From Apilactobacillus kunkeei (GTDB lineage Bacteria; Bacillota; Bacilli; Lactobacillales; Lactobacillaceae): a stretch of DNA of 64,000 nt. The stretch spans positions 116,498 to 180,497 of the forward strand of contig NZ_VBSE01000041.1 in the NCBI RefSeq assembly GCF_005930975.1, read 5' to 3'. Position 1 is the stretch's first letter; every line of letters starts with the position of its first letter. Below the pieces are notes generated by a model. It searched no databases. It had not been told where the DNA came from and worked only from the letters and a program-made list of their open reading frames with translations. Position numbers and translations under genes: made by a program. Of this stretch, positions 26,241-36,092 are shown piece after piece.

Positions 26241-27974
26241 ATGAAAGCACAAGACTTATATCAAAAATGGGTTAATCAACCTAATCTAAACGAATCTGTA
26301 AAACATGACCTAGCAACTATTGCTAGCCATGATGAAAAAATTAATGATGCTTTTGGTACTAACATGTCATTTGGTACTGCCGGTATGCGTGGGTTAATTG
26401 GTGCTGGTATCAACCGCATGAATATCTACACCGTTAGACAAGCTACCGAAGGTCTTGCATCTTACATGGATACTTTAAATGAGGAAGAAAAACAACGTGG
26501 TGTTGCCATTAGTTTTGATTCAAGATACCACTCAAAAGAATTTGCATACGAAACAGCTCGAGTACTAGGACAACATAACATCAGAACTTACGTATTTGAT
26601 GATATTCGTCCAACTCCCGAATTGTCTTTTGCAATTAGACACTTACATACTTTTGCCGGTGTTATGATTACTGCAAGTCACAATCCTATGCAATATAATG
26701 GATACAAAATTTATGGACAAGATGGTGGTCAAATGCCACCAAAGGCTTCTGACATGATTACTGAATACGTCAGAAAAGCTGAAGATGTATTTTCAATCGA
26801 TGTTGCTAACATAAAAGACCTAAGAGATAAAAAACTTCTGTCAGTTGTTGGTGAAGATGTTGATGATGCATACTTAGCCAATGTCAAAACAGTTAACGTT
26901 AACCATGATCTTATTAAAGAAGTTGGTAAGGAACTAAAGTTTGTTTATACACCTCTTCACGGTACAGGTAAAATTATTTGTCGTCGTGCTTTAGATAACG
27001 TTGGTTTTAAAAACTACTCATTAGTTAAAGAACAAGCAATTGCTGATCCAGAGTTTCCAACAGTGGACTTCCCTAATCCAGAATTCCCAGAAGCATTTAA
27101 CTATGCTATTAAGTTAGGTAACGAAGAAAATGCAGACGTTTTAATCGCGACTGACCCTGATGCTGACCGTTTAGGCGCTGCAGTGAGACAACCAGATGGT
27201 TCATATGAACTAATGACTGGTAACCAAATTGCATCAGTATTATTGGATTACATCTTAACTGCTAAAAAGAACGCCAACGAACTACCTACTGATGGAGCAG
27301 TTGTTAAATCAATTGTATCTACTGAACTAGCAACAAAGATTGCTAATAACTATGGTGTTGAAATGCAGAACGTTCTTACTGGATTCAAATACATCGCTGA
27401 AAAGATTAAAGACTTTGAAGAAAATAACGATCACACTTTCCTATTCGGTTTCGAGGAAAGCTTTGGTTACCTAATCAAGCCTTTCGTTCGTGATAAGGAT
27501 GCTATTCAATCAACTGTTTTACTTGCTGAAGTTGCCGCTTACTACAAGCAAAAAGGTCAAACGCTATATGATGGTCTTCAATCAATCTACAAGAAATATG
27601 GTTATCATGAGGAAAAGACCATTTCAAAAACATTCAGTGGTATTGAGGGTAAAGAAAAAATGGCCAATATCATGAACGAACTACGTTCAAACCCATTAAA
27701 CGAATTCAACAATCAAAAAGTTGAATCACTTGAAGACTTTAAAACATCTGTCAAGATCAATGCTGATGGTTCTAATGAAACAATCGAACTACCTAAAGCA
27801 AACGTATTAAAATACTGGTTAGATGACGGTACATGGTTTGCTATTCGTCCTTCAGGAACAGAACCAAAAATTAAGTTCTACTTAGGTGCTGTTGATGATT
27901 CTGCTGAATCTGTTAACAACAAATTAAAGTCATATGTGGATGCTGTCGATAAATTAATTGAACAACTTGTATAA
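26241..27974 (+). CDS. Phosphoglucomutase/phosphomannomutase
   Basis: A 577-residue alpha-D-phosphohexomutase of the PgcA type. The phosphoserine is Ser146 in VMITASHNPMQYNGYKIYG, the metal loop is ATDPDADRLG (about residue 310), the sugar-binding loop GFEESFGYL (about 405) and the phosphate-binding loop RPSGTEPKIKFY near the C-terminus. It interconverts glucose 6-phosphate and glucose 1-phosphate, feeding UDP-glucose and, through galE (13785), UDP-galactose. It has a good promoter and its own terminator. Confidence 0.94.
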   Translation: MKAQDLYQKWVNQPNLNESVKHDLATIASHDEKINDAFGTNMSFGTAGMRGLIGAGINRMNIYTVRQATEGLASYMDTLNEEEKQRGVAISFDSRYHSKEFAYETARVLGQHNIRTYVFDDIRPTPELSFAIRHLHTFAGVMITASHNPMQYNGYKIYGQDGGQMPPKASDMITEYVRKAEDVFSIDVANIKDLRDKKLLSVVGEDVDDAYLANVKTVNVNHDLIKEVGKELKFVYTPLHGTGKIICRRALDNVGFKNYSLVKEQAIADPEFPTVDFPNPEFPEAFNYAIKLGNEENADVLIATDPDADRLGAAVRQPDGSYELMTGNQIASVLLDYILTAKKNANELPTDGAVVKSIVSTELATKIANNYGVEMQNVLTGFKYIAEKIKDFEENNDHTFLFGFEESFGYLIKPFVRDKDAIQSTVLLAEVAAYYKQKGQTLYDGLQSIYKKYGYHEEKTISKTFSGIEGKEKMANIMNELRSNPLNEFNNQKVESLEDFKTSVKINADGSNETIELPKANVLKYWLDDGTWFAIRPSGTEPKIKFYLGAVDDSAESVNNKLKSYVDAVDKLIEQLV

Positions 27975-27977
27975 TTC

Positions 27978-28015
27978 AAAAGCATTATTAACACAATGTT
28001 AATAATGCTTTTTTT
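27978..28015 (+). terminator. Intrinsic terminator after phosphoglucomutase
   Basis: AGCATTATTAACA pairs with TGTTAATAATGCT (loop of two to four bases), followed by seven T. Confidence 0.85.
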
Positions 28016-28065
28016 ATGTTTAGTGATAGAATATTAATATAAATTCAAGTTGAAAGGAAATTTCC

Positions 28066-28863
28066 ATGAGAAAGCAAACATTCTCTGTTGAAATTGAGGC
28101 CAATCCGAACGACCTGCTACAAATGAAGCATTATTTGAACAAATGGAAACCAGATTTTGTTTCGATTAGTAATCTAAGTCGCTACTCTTACGAAGAAATG
28201 GTCCAATGTGCCAGATACATTCAGACGGATTTAAATATTCCCGTTGTCATTCACCTAACCGGATTAACACATACAAAAGAACAGATAAAAAAAGCATTTA
28301 ATCAATTAGTTAATTTAAATATCCATAATTTATTGTTAGTTCGTGGAAACATCCATCATAATATGCATATAAAAGATGATTTTAAATACGCTAGTGATTT
28401 GATTAAATACGTGAATCAACTAGATGAGGATTCTAGAATAAATATTATCGCTGGTTGTTATCCTGATACACATTCTCTCGCTGAATCACTTTCAGAAGAT
28501 GTTAAGTACTTAAAGAAAAAAGTAAATACTGGTGTAGACAGTCTAGTATCGTTAATGTGTTTTGATAATGATAGGGTTTACAAATTTTTAGAAAAAACAC
28601 GTGAATACAATATCAACATTCCAATTCGCGTTGGAATTATGCCAATCACTGACACATATAAAAAACATTACTTAGAACACAATGAGGTAAAAATGCCTAA
28701 TTTTTTTGATACCACGGAAGATCTATTAAATGATGGAATTAAATTTGCCGTTAATCAAATCAATGATTTGTATAAACACAATGTCAATGGTATTCACCTA
28801 TATACTCATAATGATTGGATGGTAACTGATCGAGTATTCGAACAAATCAAACAAAACTTATAA
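28066..28863 (+). CDS. Methylenetetrahydrofolate reductase-like protein
   Basis: A 265-residue TIM-barrel protein. The motifs fit MetF in diverged form: TFSVEIEAN at the N-terminus (family FEFFPP), VIHLTGLTHTKEQI (family PHLTC), LLLVRGNI (family LRGD), AGCYPDTHSLAES (family GYPEGH), DSLVSLMCFD (family F-I-TQ-F-D) and IPIRVGIMPI. MetF reduces 5,10-methylene- to 5-methyl-tetrahydrofolate for methionine synthesis. No methionine synthase gene lies nearby, so its role here is uncertain. AAAGGAAA precedes the ATG. The next gene follows by 14 bases. Confidence 0.78.
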   Translation: MRKQTFSVEIEANPNDLLQMKHYLNKWKPDFVSISNLSRYSYEEMVQCARYIQTDLNIPVVIHLTGLTHTKEQIKKAFNQLVNLNIHNLLLVRGNIHHNMHIKDDFKYASDLIKYVNQLDEDSRINIIAGCYPDTHSLAESLSEDVKYLKKKVNTGVDSLVSLMCFDNDRVYKFLEKTREYNINIPIRVGIMPITDTYKKHYLEHNEVKMPNFFDTTEDLLNDGIKFAVNQINDLYKHNVNGIHLYTHNDWMVTDRVFEQIKQNL

Positions 28864-28877
28864 AGGAGCATCTTGCA

Positions 28878-30089
28878 ATGGACAACAGTAATGCTGCTGA
28901 TAATAAGCTTGCACCAACCAAGCAACTTACTGACGAACAATCTCGCCTAGTAGAACAGATTAAACAATTTGCAATCAATCACTTAAAGGATGATACCCAT
29001 GCTGTATTTACCATTTATGGTGATGCAGGTACTGGTAAGTCTGTTATTTTAAGTAAGTTATTCTACGACATTCAACAAATGGCGCATGAAAAAAGCAATC
29101 CATTATATAAAACAAATAACTACTTCTTAGTTAATCATCCTGAAATTTTGAAAGTTTACAAGAAGATGGCTGGAAGTCAGGATAACGTATTAAAGAAGAA
29201 CTTCAATCGCCCTACTTCATTTATTAACCAAAATGACAAGAACCATCAAAATGTAGACATTACAATTATCGATGAAGCCCATTTATTATTATCCCGTGGA
29301 GATCACTACAATAATTTTTATTATGATAATCAATTATCTGAAATCATCAAACGTTCTCAAATTACCATCCTAGTGTTTGACCATCGTCAAGTTCTTAGGA
29401 CAAAATCATTTTGGAATCTGGACAGACTCCACCACATCATCGACCCATATACCAATGGTGAATACCACCTAACTCATCAATTCAGAATGACCGCCAGTGA
29501 CTCATTGGTACAATGGATTAATACCTTTACTGATGGTAAATTAACTCCACTTCCCGCTAATGCAAAGGATAATTATGATTTTCGCATTTTTGATAATGCA
29601 GAAGAAATGCGTAAGGCTATCTTTGCTAGAAACGAGGAAGTTGGTCTTTCTAGAATCGTTTCAACATCAGGATATCCATCAACACTAGATGGCGGCAAAC
29701 ACTATGTAACCGAACCTGACTTCAAGATGCCATGGGACCAATATAACTACACGCAAACCCCATGGGCAGAAATCCCGGAAACTGTTAACGAAGTTGGTTC
29801 AATGTTTACATGTCAGGGATTCGATTTAAACTACGTTGGCGTCATCTTAGGACCTCCAATCTATCTAGATGGTGATGATGTCCACGTTGAAATGAGTAAA
29901 TTCACCGACGTTGAATCACTTAAGAAACGTAAGGACATGGATGATCCCGTCGAGTTTGAAAAGATTAAAGAACAACTAGTATTAAACTCAGCCAACGTTT
30001 TACTAAAACGCGGGGTTAAAGGTTTATACATCTTTGTGCATAACCAAAAATTACGTCAACGTCTCTTAGACGACTACAAAAAGTTATAA
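28878..30089 (+). CDS. DUF2075 (schlafen-like) helicase-domain ATPase
   Basis: A 403-residue P-loop protein. Walker A is YGDAGTGKS (about residues 47-55), Walker B is ITIIDEAHLLL (about 130-140), and a Gln-containing segment LTHQFRM follows as in superfamily-1-like helicases. The late motif SMFTCQGFDLNYVGVILGP is typical of DUF2075 proteins. Their biological role is unknown; some occur with restriction or defence genes, but no such partner is present here. It is probably co-transcribed with the MetF-like gene and ends at a terminator. Confidence 0.8.
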   Translation: MDNSNAADNKLAPTKQLTDEQSRLVEQIKQFAINHLKDDTHAVFTIYGDAGTGKSVILSKLFYDIQQMAHEKSNPLYKTNNYFLVNHPEILKVYKKMAGSQDNVLKKNFNRPTSFINQNDKNHQNVDITIIDEAHLLLSRGDHYNNFYYDNQLSEIIKRSQITILVFDHRQVLRTKSFWNLDRLHHIIDPYTNGEYHLTHQFRMTASDSLVQWINTFTDGKLTPLPANAKDNYDFRIFDNAEEMRKAIFARNEEVGLSRIVSTSGYPSTLDGGKHYVTEPDFKMPWDQYNYTQTPWAEIPETVNEVGSMFTCQGFDLNYVGVILGPPIYLDGDDVHVEMSKFTDVESLKKRKDMDDPVEFEKIKEQLVLNSANVLLKRGVKGLYIFVHNQKLRQRLLDDYKKL

Positions 30090-30126
30090 AAAAGGTCACC
30101 TAGATAATCATTTCTAGGTGGCTTTT
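30089..30126 (+). terminator. Intrinsic terminator
   Basis: CACCTAGA pairs with TCTAGGTG, followed by a short T-run, directly after the DUF2075 gene. Confidence 0.7.
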
Positions 30127-30176
30127 GTGTATAAACTGATATAATTGTTTCAATTAAGTTTTTTGGAGGGCAAAAT

Positions 30177-31982
30177 ATGAAATACTCGCTTAACTGGGAT
30201 TTAGATTCAATCTTTGCCGGAGGATTACATGGTAAAGAATTAACTGATAAATTAATCGTCATCAGCGAATCAATCGAAACATTTCGCCAAGTCATTAACG
30301 ATTATGAATTCGATGACGATGACGAACAATTCTCTAGATTTTCTGAACTAACCGACTTCTTACAAAAGATTCAGGCCGGAATTATTCAAGTATCGATGTA
30401 CATAAATGGTAAATATTCCGACGACGTTAATAACGCAGAAGTTCCACCAATGATTGATAAAGTTCAATCACTAGATGTTAAGGCTGCCCAAGTCGAACAA
30501 CTACTTCAAAAGAAGTTAACTGATTTATCAGATGATCGTTTTAATGAACTAATTAAACAACCTGGTTTAGACGCAATTGCCTTTTCTTTGAAGGAAAACA
30601 GACGTTTTGGAAAAGAGTTATTGGATGATACACAAGAAGCCATCATTTCAGAAATGAACTTAGAAGGTTTAAGTTCATGGTCAAACCATTACAACACATT
30701 AATTTCAGGCGTTAACATTGAATTTAGAGACAATGAAGGTAATCCTAAAACACTATCAGCCGGTCAAGCAGATAACGAAATCTTGGGTAATGCCGATACA
30801 AAGTATCGTAAAGACCTGATGCCAAAATGGGAAGTTGCATTTGAAGAAAAGCAAAATCTATTTGCAGATACACTAAATCACCTATCTGGTAGTCGCCTTT
30901 TGGATTATAAATTCCATGGTACCGACGATTTCTTAAAATACCCATTAGAACTTAATCGCATGTCAAAAGAAACACTAGATACCATGTGGAAAGTCGTTGA
31001 CGATAACAAAGATGTCTTGATTAAATTTTTAAATCGTAAAGCCAAATTAATTGGAAAAGATAAGATTGGCTGGGAAGATGTTGCAGCACCAATTAACATT
31101 GGCAACGAAAAGCCTAAGACATTCACTTACGATGAGGCTGCAGAATTCATTATCAAACAATTCAACAGTTTTTCTCCTAAGATGGCTAAACTAGCCCAAA
31201 AGGCATTCGAAAACAGATGGATTGAAGCAGAAAATCGTCCAGGTAAGGAACCTGGCGGATACATGCAAGATCTACCAGAAACAGGTGAAGCCCGAATCTT
31301 CTTAACTTTCACCGGTTCACCAAACGATGCATCAACCATTGCTCACGAACTAGGTCATGCTTTCCACAGTAGCGTAATGAACGATTTACCATACTTCCGC
31401 CAGGACTATGCAATGAACGTTGCCGAAACTGCATCAACTTTTGGCGAACTAATTGTTTCAGATGCCAACGTTAAGGAAGCAAAAACAGACGAAGAAAAGA
31501 TTAGCTTATTAAATGCTAAAATGGATAACCCTGTCGCAATGTTTTTAAACATTCGTGCTCGTTTCTTATTTGAAACTCGTTTCTACGAAAAAAGACAAAA
31601 AGGGATTCTAACCGCTAATGAAATTAATGATTTGATGTTACAAGCACAAAAAGATGCTTATGGAGAATCGCTATCTACCTACTCCCCTCATTTCTGGGCA
31701 AGTAAGATGCATTTCTACATCGATGATATTCCTTTCTACAACTTCCCATATACCTTTGGATACCTATTCAGTCTAGGAATTTATGCTAAGGCACAAACTA
31801 CTGATAATTTTGAAGATCAATACATCTCGTTACTAAGAGATACTGCTAATATGACTACTGAAGAGCTAGCAAAAAAACACCTAGGCGTAGATTTAACCAA
31901 ACCAGACTTCTGGGAAGCTGGTGTAAAACTAATCGAAAAAGATGTCGATGAATTCATAAAACTAACAAAAAAATATGTATAA
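30177..31982 (+). CDS. M3-family oligoendopeptidase (PepF type)
   Basis: A 601-residue cytoplasmic zinc peptidase. The zinc motif is HELGH (residues 390-394) in STIAHELGHAFHSSVM, and the third ligand lies in MNVAETASTFGE. It cleaves medium-length peptides brought in by oligopeptide transporters, such as the one whose binding protein is encoded at 61531. GGAGGG lies upstream of the ATG. It is monocistronic and ends at a bidirectional terminator. Confidence 0.93.
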   Translation: MKYSLNWDLDSIFAGGLHGKELTDKLIVISESIETFRQVINDYEFDDDDEQFSRFSELTDFLQKIQAGIIQVSMYINGKYSDDVNNAEVPPMIDKVQSLDVKAAQVEQLLQKKLTDLSDDRFNELIKQPGLDAIAFSLKENRRFGKELLDDTQEAIISEMNLEGLSSWSNHYNTLISGVNIEFRDNEGNPKTLSAGQADNEILGNADTKYRKDLMPKWEVAFEEKQNLFADTLNHLSGSRLLDYKFHGTDDFLKYPLELNRMSKETLDTMWKVVDDNKDVLIKFLNRKAKLIGKDKIGWEDVAAPINIGNEKPKTFTYDEAAEFIIKQFNSFSPKMAKLAQKAFENRWIEAENRPGKEPGGYMQDLPETGEARIFLTFTGSPNDASTIAHELGHAFHSSVMNDLPYFRQDYAMNVAETASTFGELIVSDANVKEAKTDEEKISLLNAKMDNPVAMFLNIRARFLFETRFYEKRQKGILTANEINDLMLQAQKDAYGESLSTYSPHFWASKMHFYIDDIPFYNFPYTFGYLFSLGIYAKAQTTDNFEDQYISLLRDTANMTTEELAKKHLGVDLTKPDFWEAGVKLIEKDVDEFIKLTKKYV

Positions 31983-32016
31983 AAAAAGAAACGCTCATAA
32001 CGAGCGTTTCTTTTTT
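31983..32016. terminator. Bidirectional intrinsic terminator
   Basis: GAAACGCTC pairs with GAGCGTTTC, with A and T tracts on both sides, between two convergent genes. Confidence 0.85.
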
Positions 32017-32017
32017 A

Positions 32018-32899
32018 TTAACGAACTACAACGGCCATCTTACCTTCGTAGTTGTATAGACTCATGAATTGTGAGGTTGAAACCCAGAATACTGGGTTAC
32101 TCTTACCTTTCTTGAATTGGTATCTCCATGATGATGGATCTGCCATCTTGAAGAATCCGTTCTTGTATCCAACAACAACTAAAGTGTGTCCAGTAGGTTT
32201 CTTCATACGATATCCAGTATAAGCAATCACTGAGTTACCGTGTTTGATTTCATTGATGATTTGATTCTTTGATGCACCACTGAAATTGTAAATTGTCTTT
32301 CTGTAAGTACGACCGTACTTAGCTAAAGCTCTTGGGAAGATTGTCCAGTTTTGGCTGGTGTTATTCTTAGCGAATGGATTACCTACGAATCCGTAGTTTT
32401 GATTGGTAGATCTTGGCATTCTATCTAAGAAGTATTTAATCCCCTTGTTTAAACCAATACTTCTAGTTGAAAGCGCCATCTTTAAGGCAGTCCCTTCACA
32501 ACCGTTTGGGGCATCAAATGGGAAGTGTTGACTTGTATATACGAAAGGAATTTCGTAGACGCTAGTCTTGCTCAAATCCCTTGAGCTAACCCAACCTTGG
32601 TTGATCCCTTGATAACTAATCTTGTAGTAAACTGATTTTTTTAATTTAGCTACTTGAGTTAATTGAACAAGTTGGTTTTGAAGATTGATTTTCTTCATCA
32701 CCTTTACTCCTTCTTTGTAAGGAGAAACGTAAGTATCTACGTTGTTTTTGTTAACGATTCTTGCATTTTGGTTTCGCGCTGAACTAATAGTATAGTTCTG
32801 ACTTTCTGCGTTTGATGTATCAGAATGAGCTACGCCCAATGCGACGATAACTACACCTAAAAACATTACCACACCAAGTGCAGATAATATTTTCTTCAT
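32018..32899 (-). CDS. Secreted C39-like cysteine peptidase with SH3-like domain
   Basis: A 293-residue protein with an N-terminal signal sequence or membrane anchor (residues 4-25). Residues 35-105 look like a GW/SH3-type wall-binding segment (YYKISYQGINQGWVSS). The C-terminal half fits Peptidase_C39_2: Cys in APNGCEGTALKMAL, His in TGHTLVVVGY and Asp in FKMADPSSWRY. Such proteins act outside the cell on wall or peptide substrates; the true substrate is unknown. Start ATG at 32899 with GGAG upstream. It is monocistronic. Confidence 0.85.
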   Translation of the reverse strand: MKKILSALGVVMFLGVVIVALGVAHSDTSNAESQNYTISSARNQNARIVNKNNVDTYVSPYKEGVKVMKKINLQNQLVQLTQVAKLKKSVYYKISYQGINQGWVSSRDLSKTSVYEIPFVYTSQHFPFDAPNGCEGTALKMALSTRSIGLNKGIKYFLDRMPRSTNQNYGFVGNPFAKNNTSQNWTIFPRALAKYGRTYRKTIYNFSGASKNQIINEIKHGNSVIAYTGYRMKKPTGHTLVVVGYKNGFFKMADPSSWRYQFKKGKSNPVFWVSTSQFMSLYNYEGKMAVVVR

Positions 32900-33028
32900 T
32901 ATGTCTCCACTCCATCCATAAAATATTATTTATATTAATAATATAATACAAACTGATTTTAAATACTTAGAATAAACTGTTCTGTAAATAAGTTTTAACA
33001 TTTTGGTAATATTTTTGACAACTTTATT

Positions 33029-33066
33029 AAAAAAGACGTGATTAATATGATAATCATGTCTTTTTT
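33029..33066 (-). terminator. Intrinsic terminator after the ABC-F gene
   Basis: GACGTGATTA pairs with TAATCATGTC (one mismatch) between A and T tracts. Confidence 0.8.
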
Positions 33067-33083
33067 GGCATATTTTTCTATAT

Positions 33084-34706
33084 TTAGTACAATTCTTCGA
33101 CTTGCTTTTGCACATCTGGATGATTTACAAAATCATCGTAGTGGGTATCAGCTCTTTGAACCATCCCTTTATCAGATACTTCAATAATGTGGTCAGCAAT
33201 AGTTTGTACGAATTCTCTATCATGAGAAGTGAAGACAATAGAACCATCAAATGGGATTAAAGCATCGTTTAGTGCAGTAATTGATTCCATATCTAAGTGA
33301 TTAGTAGGATCATCTAGCATCAATACGTTACCCTTTTGTAGCATCATCTTGGATAACATACAACGAACCTTCTCTCCCCCTGACAATACCTTGATTTGTT
33401 TTTGGATATTGTCACCAGAGAATAACATTCTACCTAGGAAACTACGTAAGAATGGATCATCACTTTCTTCTTTAGAAGCAAATTGCCTTAACCAATCAAT
33501 GATGGTTAATGAATCATCTTCGAAATCAGAGTTGATGTTCTTTGGCATGTAGCTAGTACGAGTAGTCTGACCCCATACTACTTCCCCTTCATCTGGTTCA
33601 ATCTTGCCAGCAAGTATTTGCATTAAAACAGTAGTAGCAACGTCATTTCTACTGATGATTGCTGTCTTTTCACCAGGACGTAGTGTAAAGGTTATATTGT
33701 CCAAAATTTTCTTACCATCAATTGTCTTTGAAACACCCTTTACAGAAACCAAATCATTTCCTAAATCACGTTCTTTTTCAAACTTGATAAATGGGTATTT
33801 ACGTGATGATGGCTGGATATCATCTAGTGTAATCTTATCTAATTGTTTCTTTCTTGAAGTAGCTTGCTTTGACTTAGAAGCATTAGCAGAGAATCGAGCA
33901 ATAAATTCTTTCAATTCTTTGATTTGATCTTCTTTCTTAGCGTTAGCATCTTGGCGCATCTTAGCAGCTAGTTGACTTGATTTCAACCAGAAGTCGTAAT
34001 TACCAACATATAGTGAAATCTTCTTGAAATCAACATCACACATCATAGTACATACTTGATTTAAAAAGTATCTATCATGTGATACAACGATAGCGATGTT
34101 TTCGTAATCAGCCAAGAAGTCTTGTAACCATTCGATGGTATGGTTATCCAAACCATTAGTAGGTTCATCAAGAAGTAAAATATCAGGGTTCCCGAATAAA
34201 GCTTGAGCTAATAAGACCTTCACCTTTTGTCCTTCGGAAAGTTCACTCATCTTTTCATAATGTAAGGATTCATCAATTCCCACGCTTTGTAGCAATTGTG
34301 ATGCATCAGCTTCGGCGTTCCATCCGTCCATTTCGGCGAATTCACCTTCTAATTCAGCAGCCTTAACACCATCTTCGTCAGAAAAGTCTTCCTTAGCATA
34401 CAAGGCATCTTTTTCCTTCATGATTTTGTATAGCTTTTCGTGTCCTTGAATTACAGTATCTAGGACTTCACAATCTTCAAAACCATAGTGATCTTGGTTT
34501 AAACTAGAAATTCGTTCATTCTTACCGATTGAGATACTACCACTAGTGGGTTCAATCTTTCCTTCTAGCATTTTTAGAAAAGTTGATTTACCAGCACCAT
34601 TGGCCCCGATAACACCATAACAGTTACCAGGTGTGAATTTTAGGTTTACATCTTCGTATAGTTTTTTACCCGAAAAATGTAATCCCATATTAGTTACAGT
34701 TATCAT
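33084..34706 (-). CDS. ABC-F ATPase (YbiT-like) with degenerate second Walker A
   Basis: A 540-residue soluble protein with two ABC domains and no membrane part, the form of ABC-F translation factors that act at the ribosomal E site. Domain 1 has an intact Walker A (GANGAGKST), signature LSEGQKVKV and ILLLDEPTNGLD. Domain 2 has LSGGEKVRCML and VLMLDDPTNHLD, but its Walker A region reads AIISRNDVATT and lacks the GxxGxGK[ST] pattern. The ATG at 34706 has TGGAGG upstream; a longer frame exists without such a signal. It is closest in layout to YbiT. Confidence 0.9.
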   Translation of the reverse strand: MITVTNMGLHFSGKKLYEDVNLKFTPGNCYGVIGANGAGKSTFLKMLEGKIEPTSGSISIGKNERISSLNQDHYGFEDCEVLDTVIQGHEKLYKIMKEKDALYAKEDFSDEDGVKAAELEGEFAEMDGWNAEADASQLLQSVGIDESLHYEKMSELSEGQKVKVLLAQALFGNPDILLLDEPTNGLDNHTIEWLQDFLADYENIAIVVSHDRYFLNQVCTMMCDVDFKKISLYVGNYDFWLKSSQLAAKMRQDANAKKEDQIKELKEFIARFSANASKSKQATSRKKQLDKITLDDIQPSSRKYPFIKFEKERDLGNDLVSVKGVSKTIDGKKILDNITFTLRPGEKTAIISRNDVATTVLMQILAGKIEPDEGEVVWGQTTRTSYMPKNINSDFEDDSLTIIDWLRQFASKEESDDPFLRSFLGRMLFSGDNIQKQIKVLSGGEKVRCMLSKMMLQKGNVLMLDDPTNHLDMESITALNDALIPFDGSIVFTSHDREFVQTIADHIIEVSDKGMVQRADTHYDDFVNHPDVQKQVEELY

Positions 34707-34734
34707 TTCATACCTCCATCCAATCAATTAAGAT

Positions 34735-34775
34735 AAAAAGAGCCCTTGTTTCTCAATTGAATCAAGGGCGTTTTT
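34735..34775 (-). terminator. Intrinsic terminator
   Basis: GCCCTTG pairs with CAAGGGC, with a T-run on the minus strand, about 65 bases after the stop of the NAD(P)-binding protein gene. Confidence 0.75.
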
Positions 34776-34841
34776 AATTATTGATTCTATTAATAACTCA
34801 GATAACCATATCATATGAAAACTACTTAGACAAGCTAATTA

Positions 34842-35492
34842 TTAAAGCACGTCGTTAATATCGCTACTTCCGCTTGTAATTTCATAAATGTGGTTAATGG
34901 TCTTGTCGTCATGTAATACAGCAACAACGAAGTTAGCAACATCTTTTCTAGGAATATTCATACCTGATGCTCGTTGTTCGATTACATCGACCTTACCTGT
35001 TTCTTCATCGTTAGTTAGAGCTGATGGTCTAACAATAGTGTATTGTAAGCCACTGTTTATTAGCTCAACGTCTGCATAGTGTTTAGCGATGTAGTATCCA
35101 TGCAAACCAGAATTAGCCCAGAAGCTTCTATCGTCAGCACCCATAGCACTCACCATGACGTAACGGTTAACACCTACTTGTTTAGCAGCTAGCATTGACT
35201 TTACAGCACCATCTAAATCGATAATCAATGTTTGATCATCTCCGGTAGCACCACCTGAACCAGCTGAGAAGACAATCTTATCAATGGAATTATCAGTATA
35301 AACCTTTGCCATTTCATCGATTGTGCCGTTCAAATTAAAGACAACCGGAGTGACATTTTGCATGTCATTGTATTCAGAAAATTGATTATCACTTCTAACA
35401 CCGGCAAAAACGTTATCTCCAGTTTTACCTAGTTTTTCTACCATCTTAAAACCTACGTGACCATGGGCCCCAATTACTAAAACATTACTCAT
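34842..35492 (-). CDS. Atypical SDR, NAD(P)-binding protein
   Basis: A 216-residue Rossmann-fold protein. The N-terminal VLVIGAHGHVGFKMVEKL is a GxxGxxG dinucleotide motif, and VMVSAMGADDRSFW and YTIVRPSALTNDEETG fit the NAD(P)H-binding atypical SDR group (YwnB/HSCARG-like), often redox sensors or quinone reductases. Start ATG at 35492 with AAAGGATG upstream. It is monocistronic. The substrate is unknown. Confidence 0.85.
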   Translation of the reverse strand: MSNVLVIGAHGHVGFKMVEKLGKTGDNVFAGVRSDNQFSEYNDMQNVTPVVFNLNGTIDEMAKVYTDNSIDKIVFSAGSGGATGDDQTLIIDLDGAVKSMLAAKQVGVNRYVMVSAMGADDRSFWANSGLHGYYIAKHYADVELINSGLQYTIVRPSALTNDEETGKVDVIEQRASGMNIPRKDVANFVVAVLHDDKTINHIYEITSGSSDINDVL

Positions 35493-35567
35493 AATATCAT
35501 CCTTTCCTTGCTTACTTATTGATAGCAATTTTATCAGTAATAAAACAACTCATAAAATAATTTGCTC

Positions 35568-35602
35568 AAAAAAAGACGACCATCATAAGATAGCCGTCTT
35601 TT
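35568..35602 (-). terminator. Intrinsic terminator after the HesB-like gene
   Basis: AAGACGaC..G.CGTCTT type stem with a seven-T run on the minus strand, about 40 bases after the stop codon. Confidence 0.75.
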
Positions 35603-35644
35603 ACCATAATTGTTATTTATTAAGCGTTTTGTCTATAATTGTTT

Positions 35645-35989
35645 TTATTTTCTTTTATCAATAACTGGAACGTTACCATCAATCATACCTGAGTCACCAG
35701 ATAGGATTAAAGCATTGTACATAACGTCGAACTTTAAATTTTGTTCTAGGAATGATCCACTATAGTCTTTGTAGTAGATTGGTCCTAAATCTGAATCCAT
35801 ACTTGCGTTAAAGTCTTTGTCTTCTAAATCAGGGTCAACTGCAATCAAGTCAAAAGATGTATCAATCGCACATGAACCTGCGTCAGAGTAGTTTCCAACA
35901 CCATCATCTAGACTCAAGAAGAACTTTGCATCGCCTTGAATCTTGTTTTGAATCTTTTCTTTTGCTGCATCTGTAATAGTTAGTTTCAT
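35645..35989 (-). CDS. HesB/IscA-like protein lacking the cysteine ligands
   Basis: A 114-residue protein that begins KLTITDAAKEKIQNKI like Fe-S cluster biosynthesis (HesB/YneR-type) proteins. It contains only one Cys (DAGSCAID), while IscA-type scaffolds use three. It belongs to the 'iron-sulfur cluster biosynthesis family' small proteins of lactobacilli, whose real function is not known. Start ATG at 35989, with GGGGG upstream. It is monocistronic. Confidence 0.75.
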   Translation of the reverse strand: MKLTITDAAKEKIQNKIQGDAKFFLSLDDGVGNYSDAGSCAIDTSFDLIAVDPDLEDKDFNASMDSDLGPIYYKDYSGSFLEQNLKFDVMYNALILSGDSGMIDGNVPVIDKRK

Positions 35990-36092
35990 AAAAATGAACC
36001 CCCTTCATTTATATTACAATTATCTATAATACTCATATAAAATCTTGTGTCAATAGTTTGTACACGATTTAATTTAAATATGCGATATTTTT

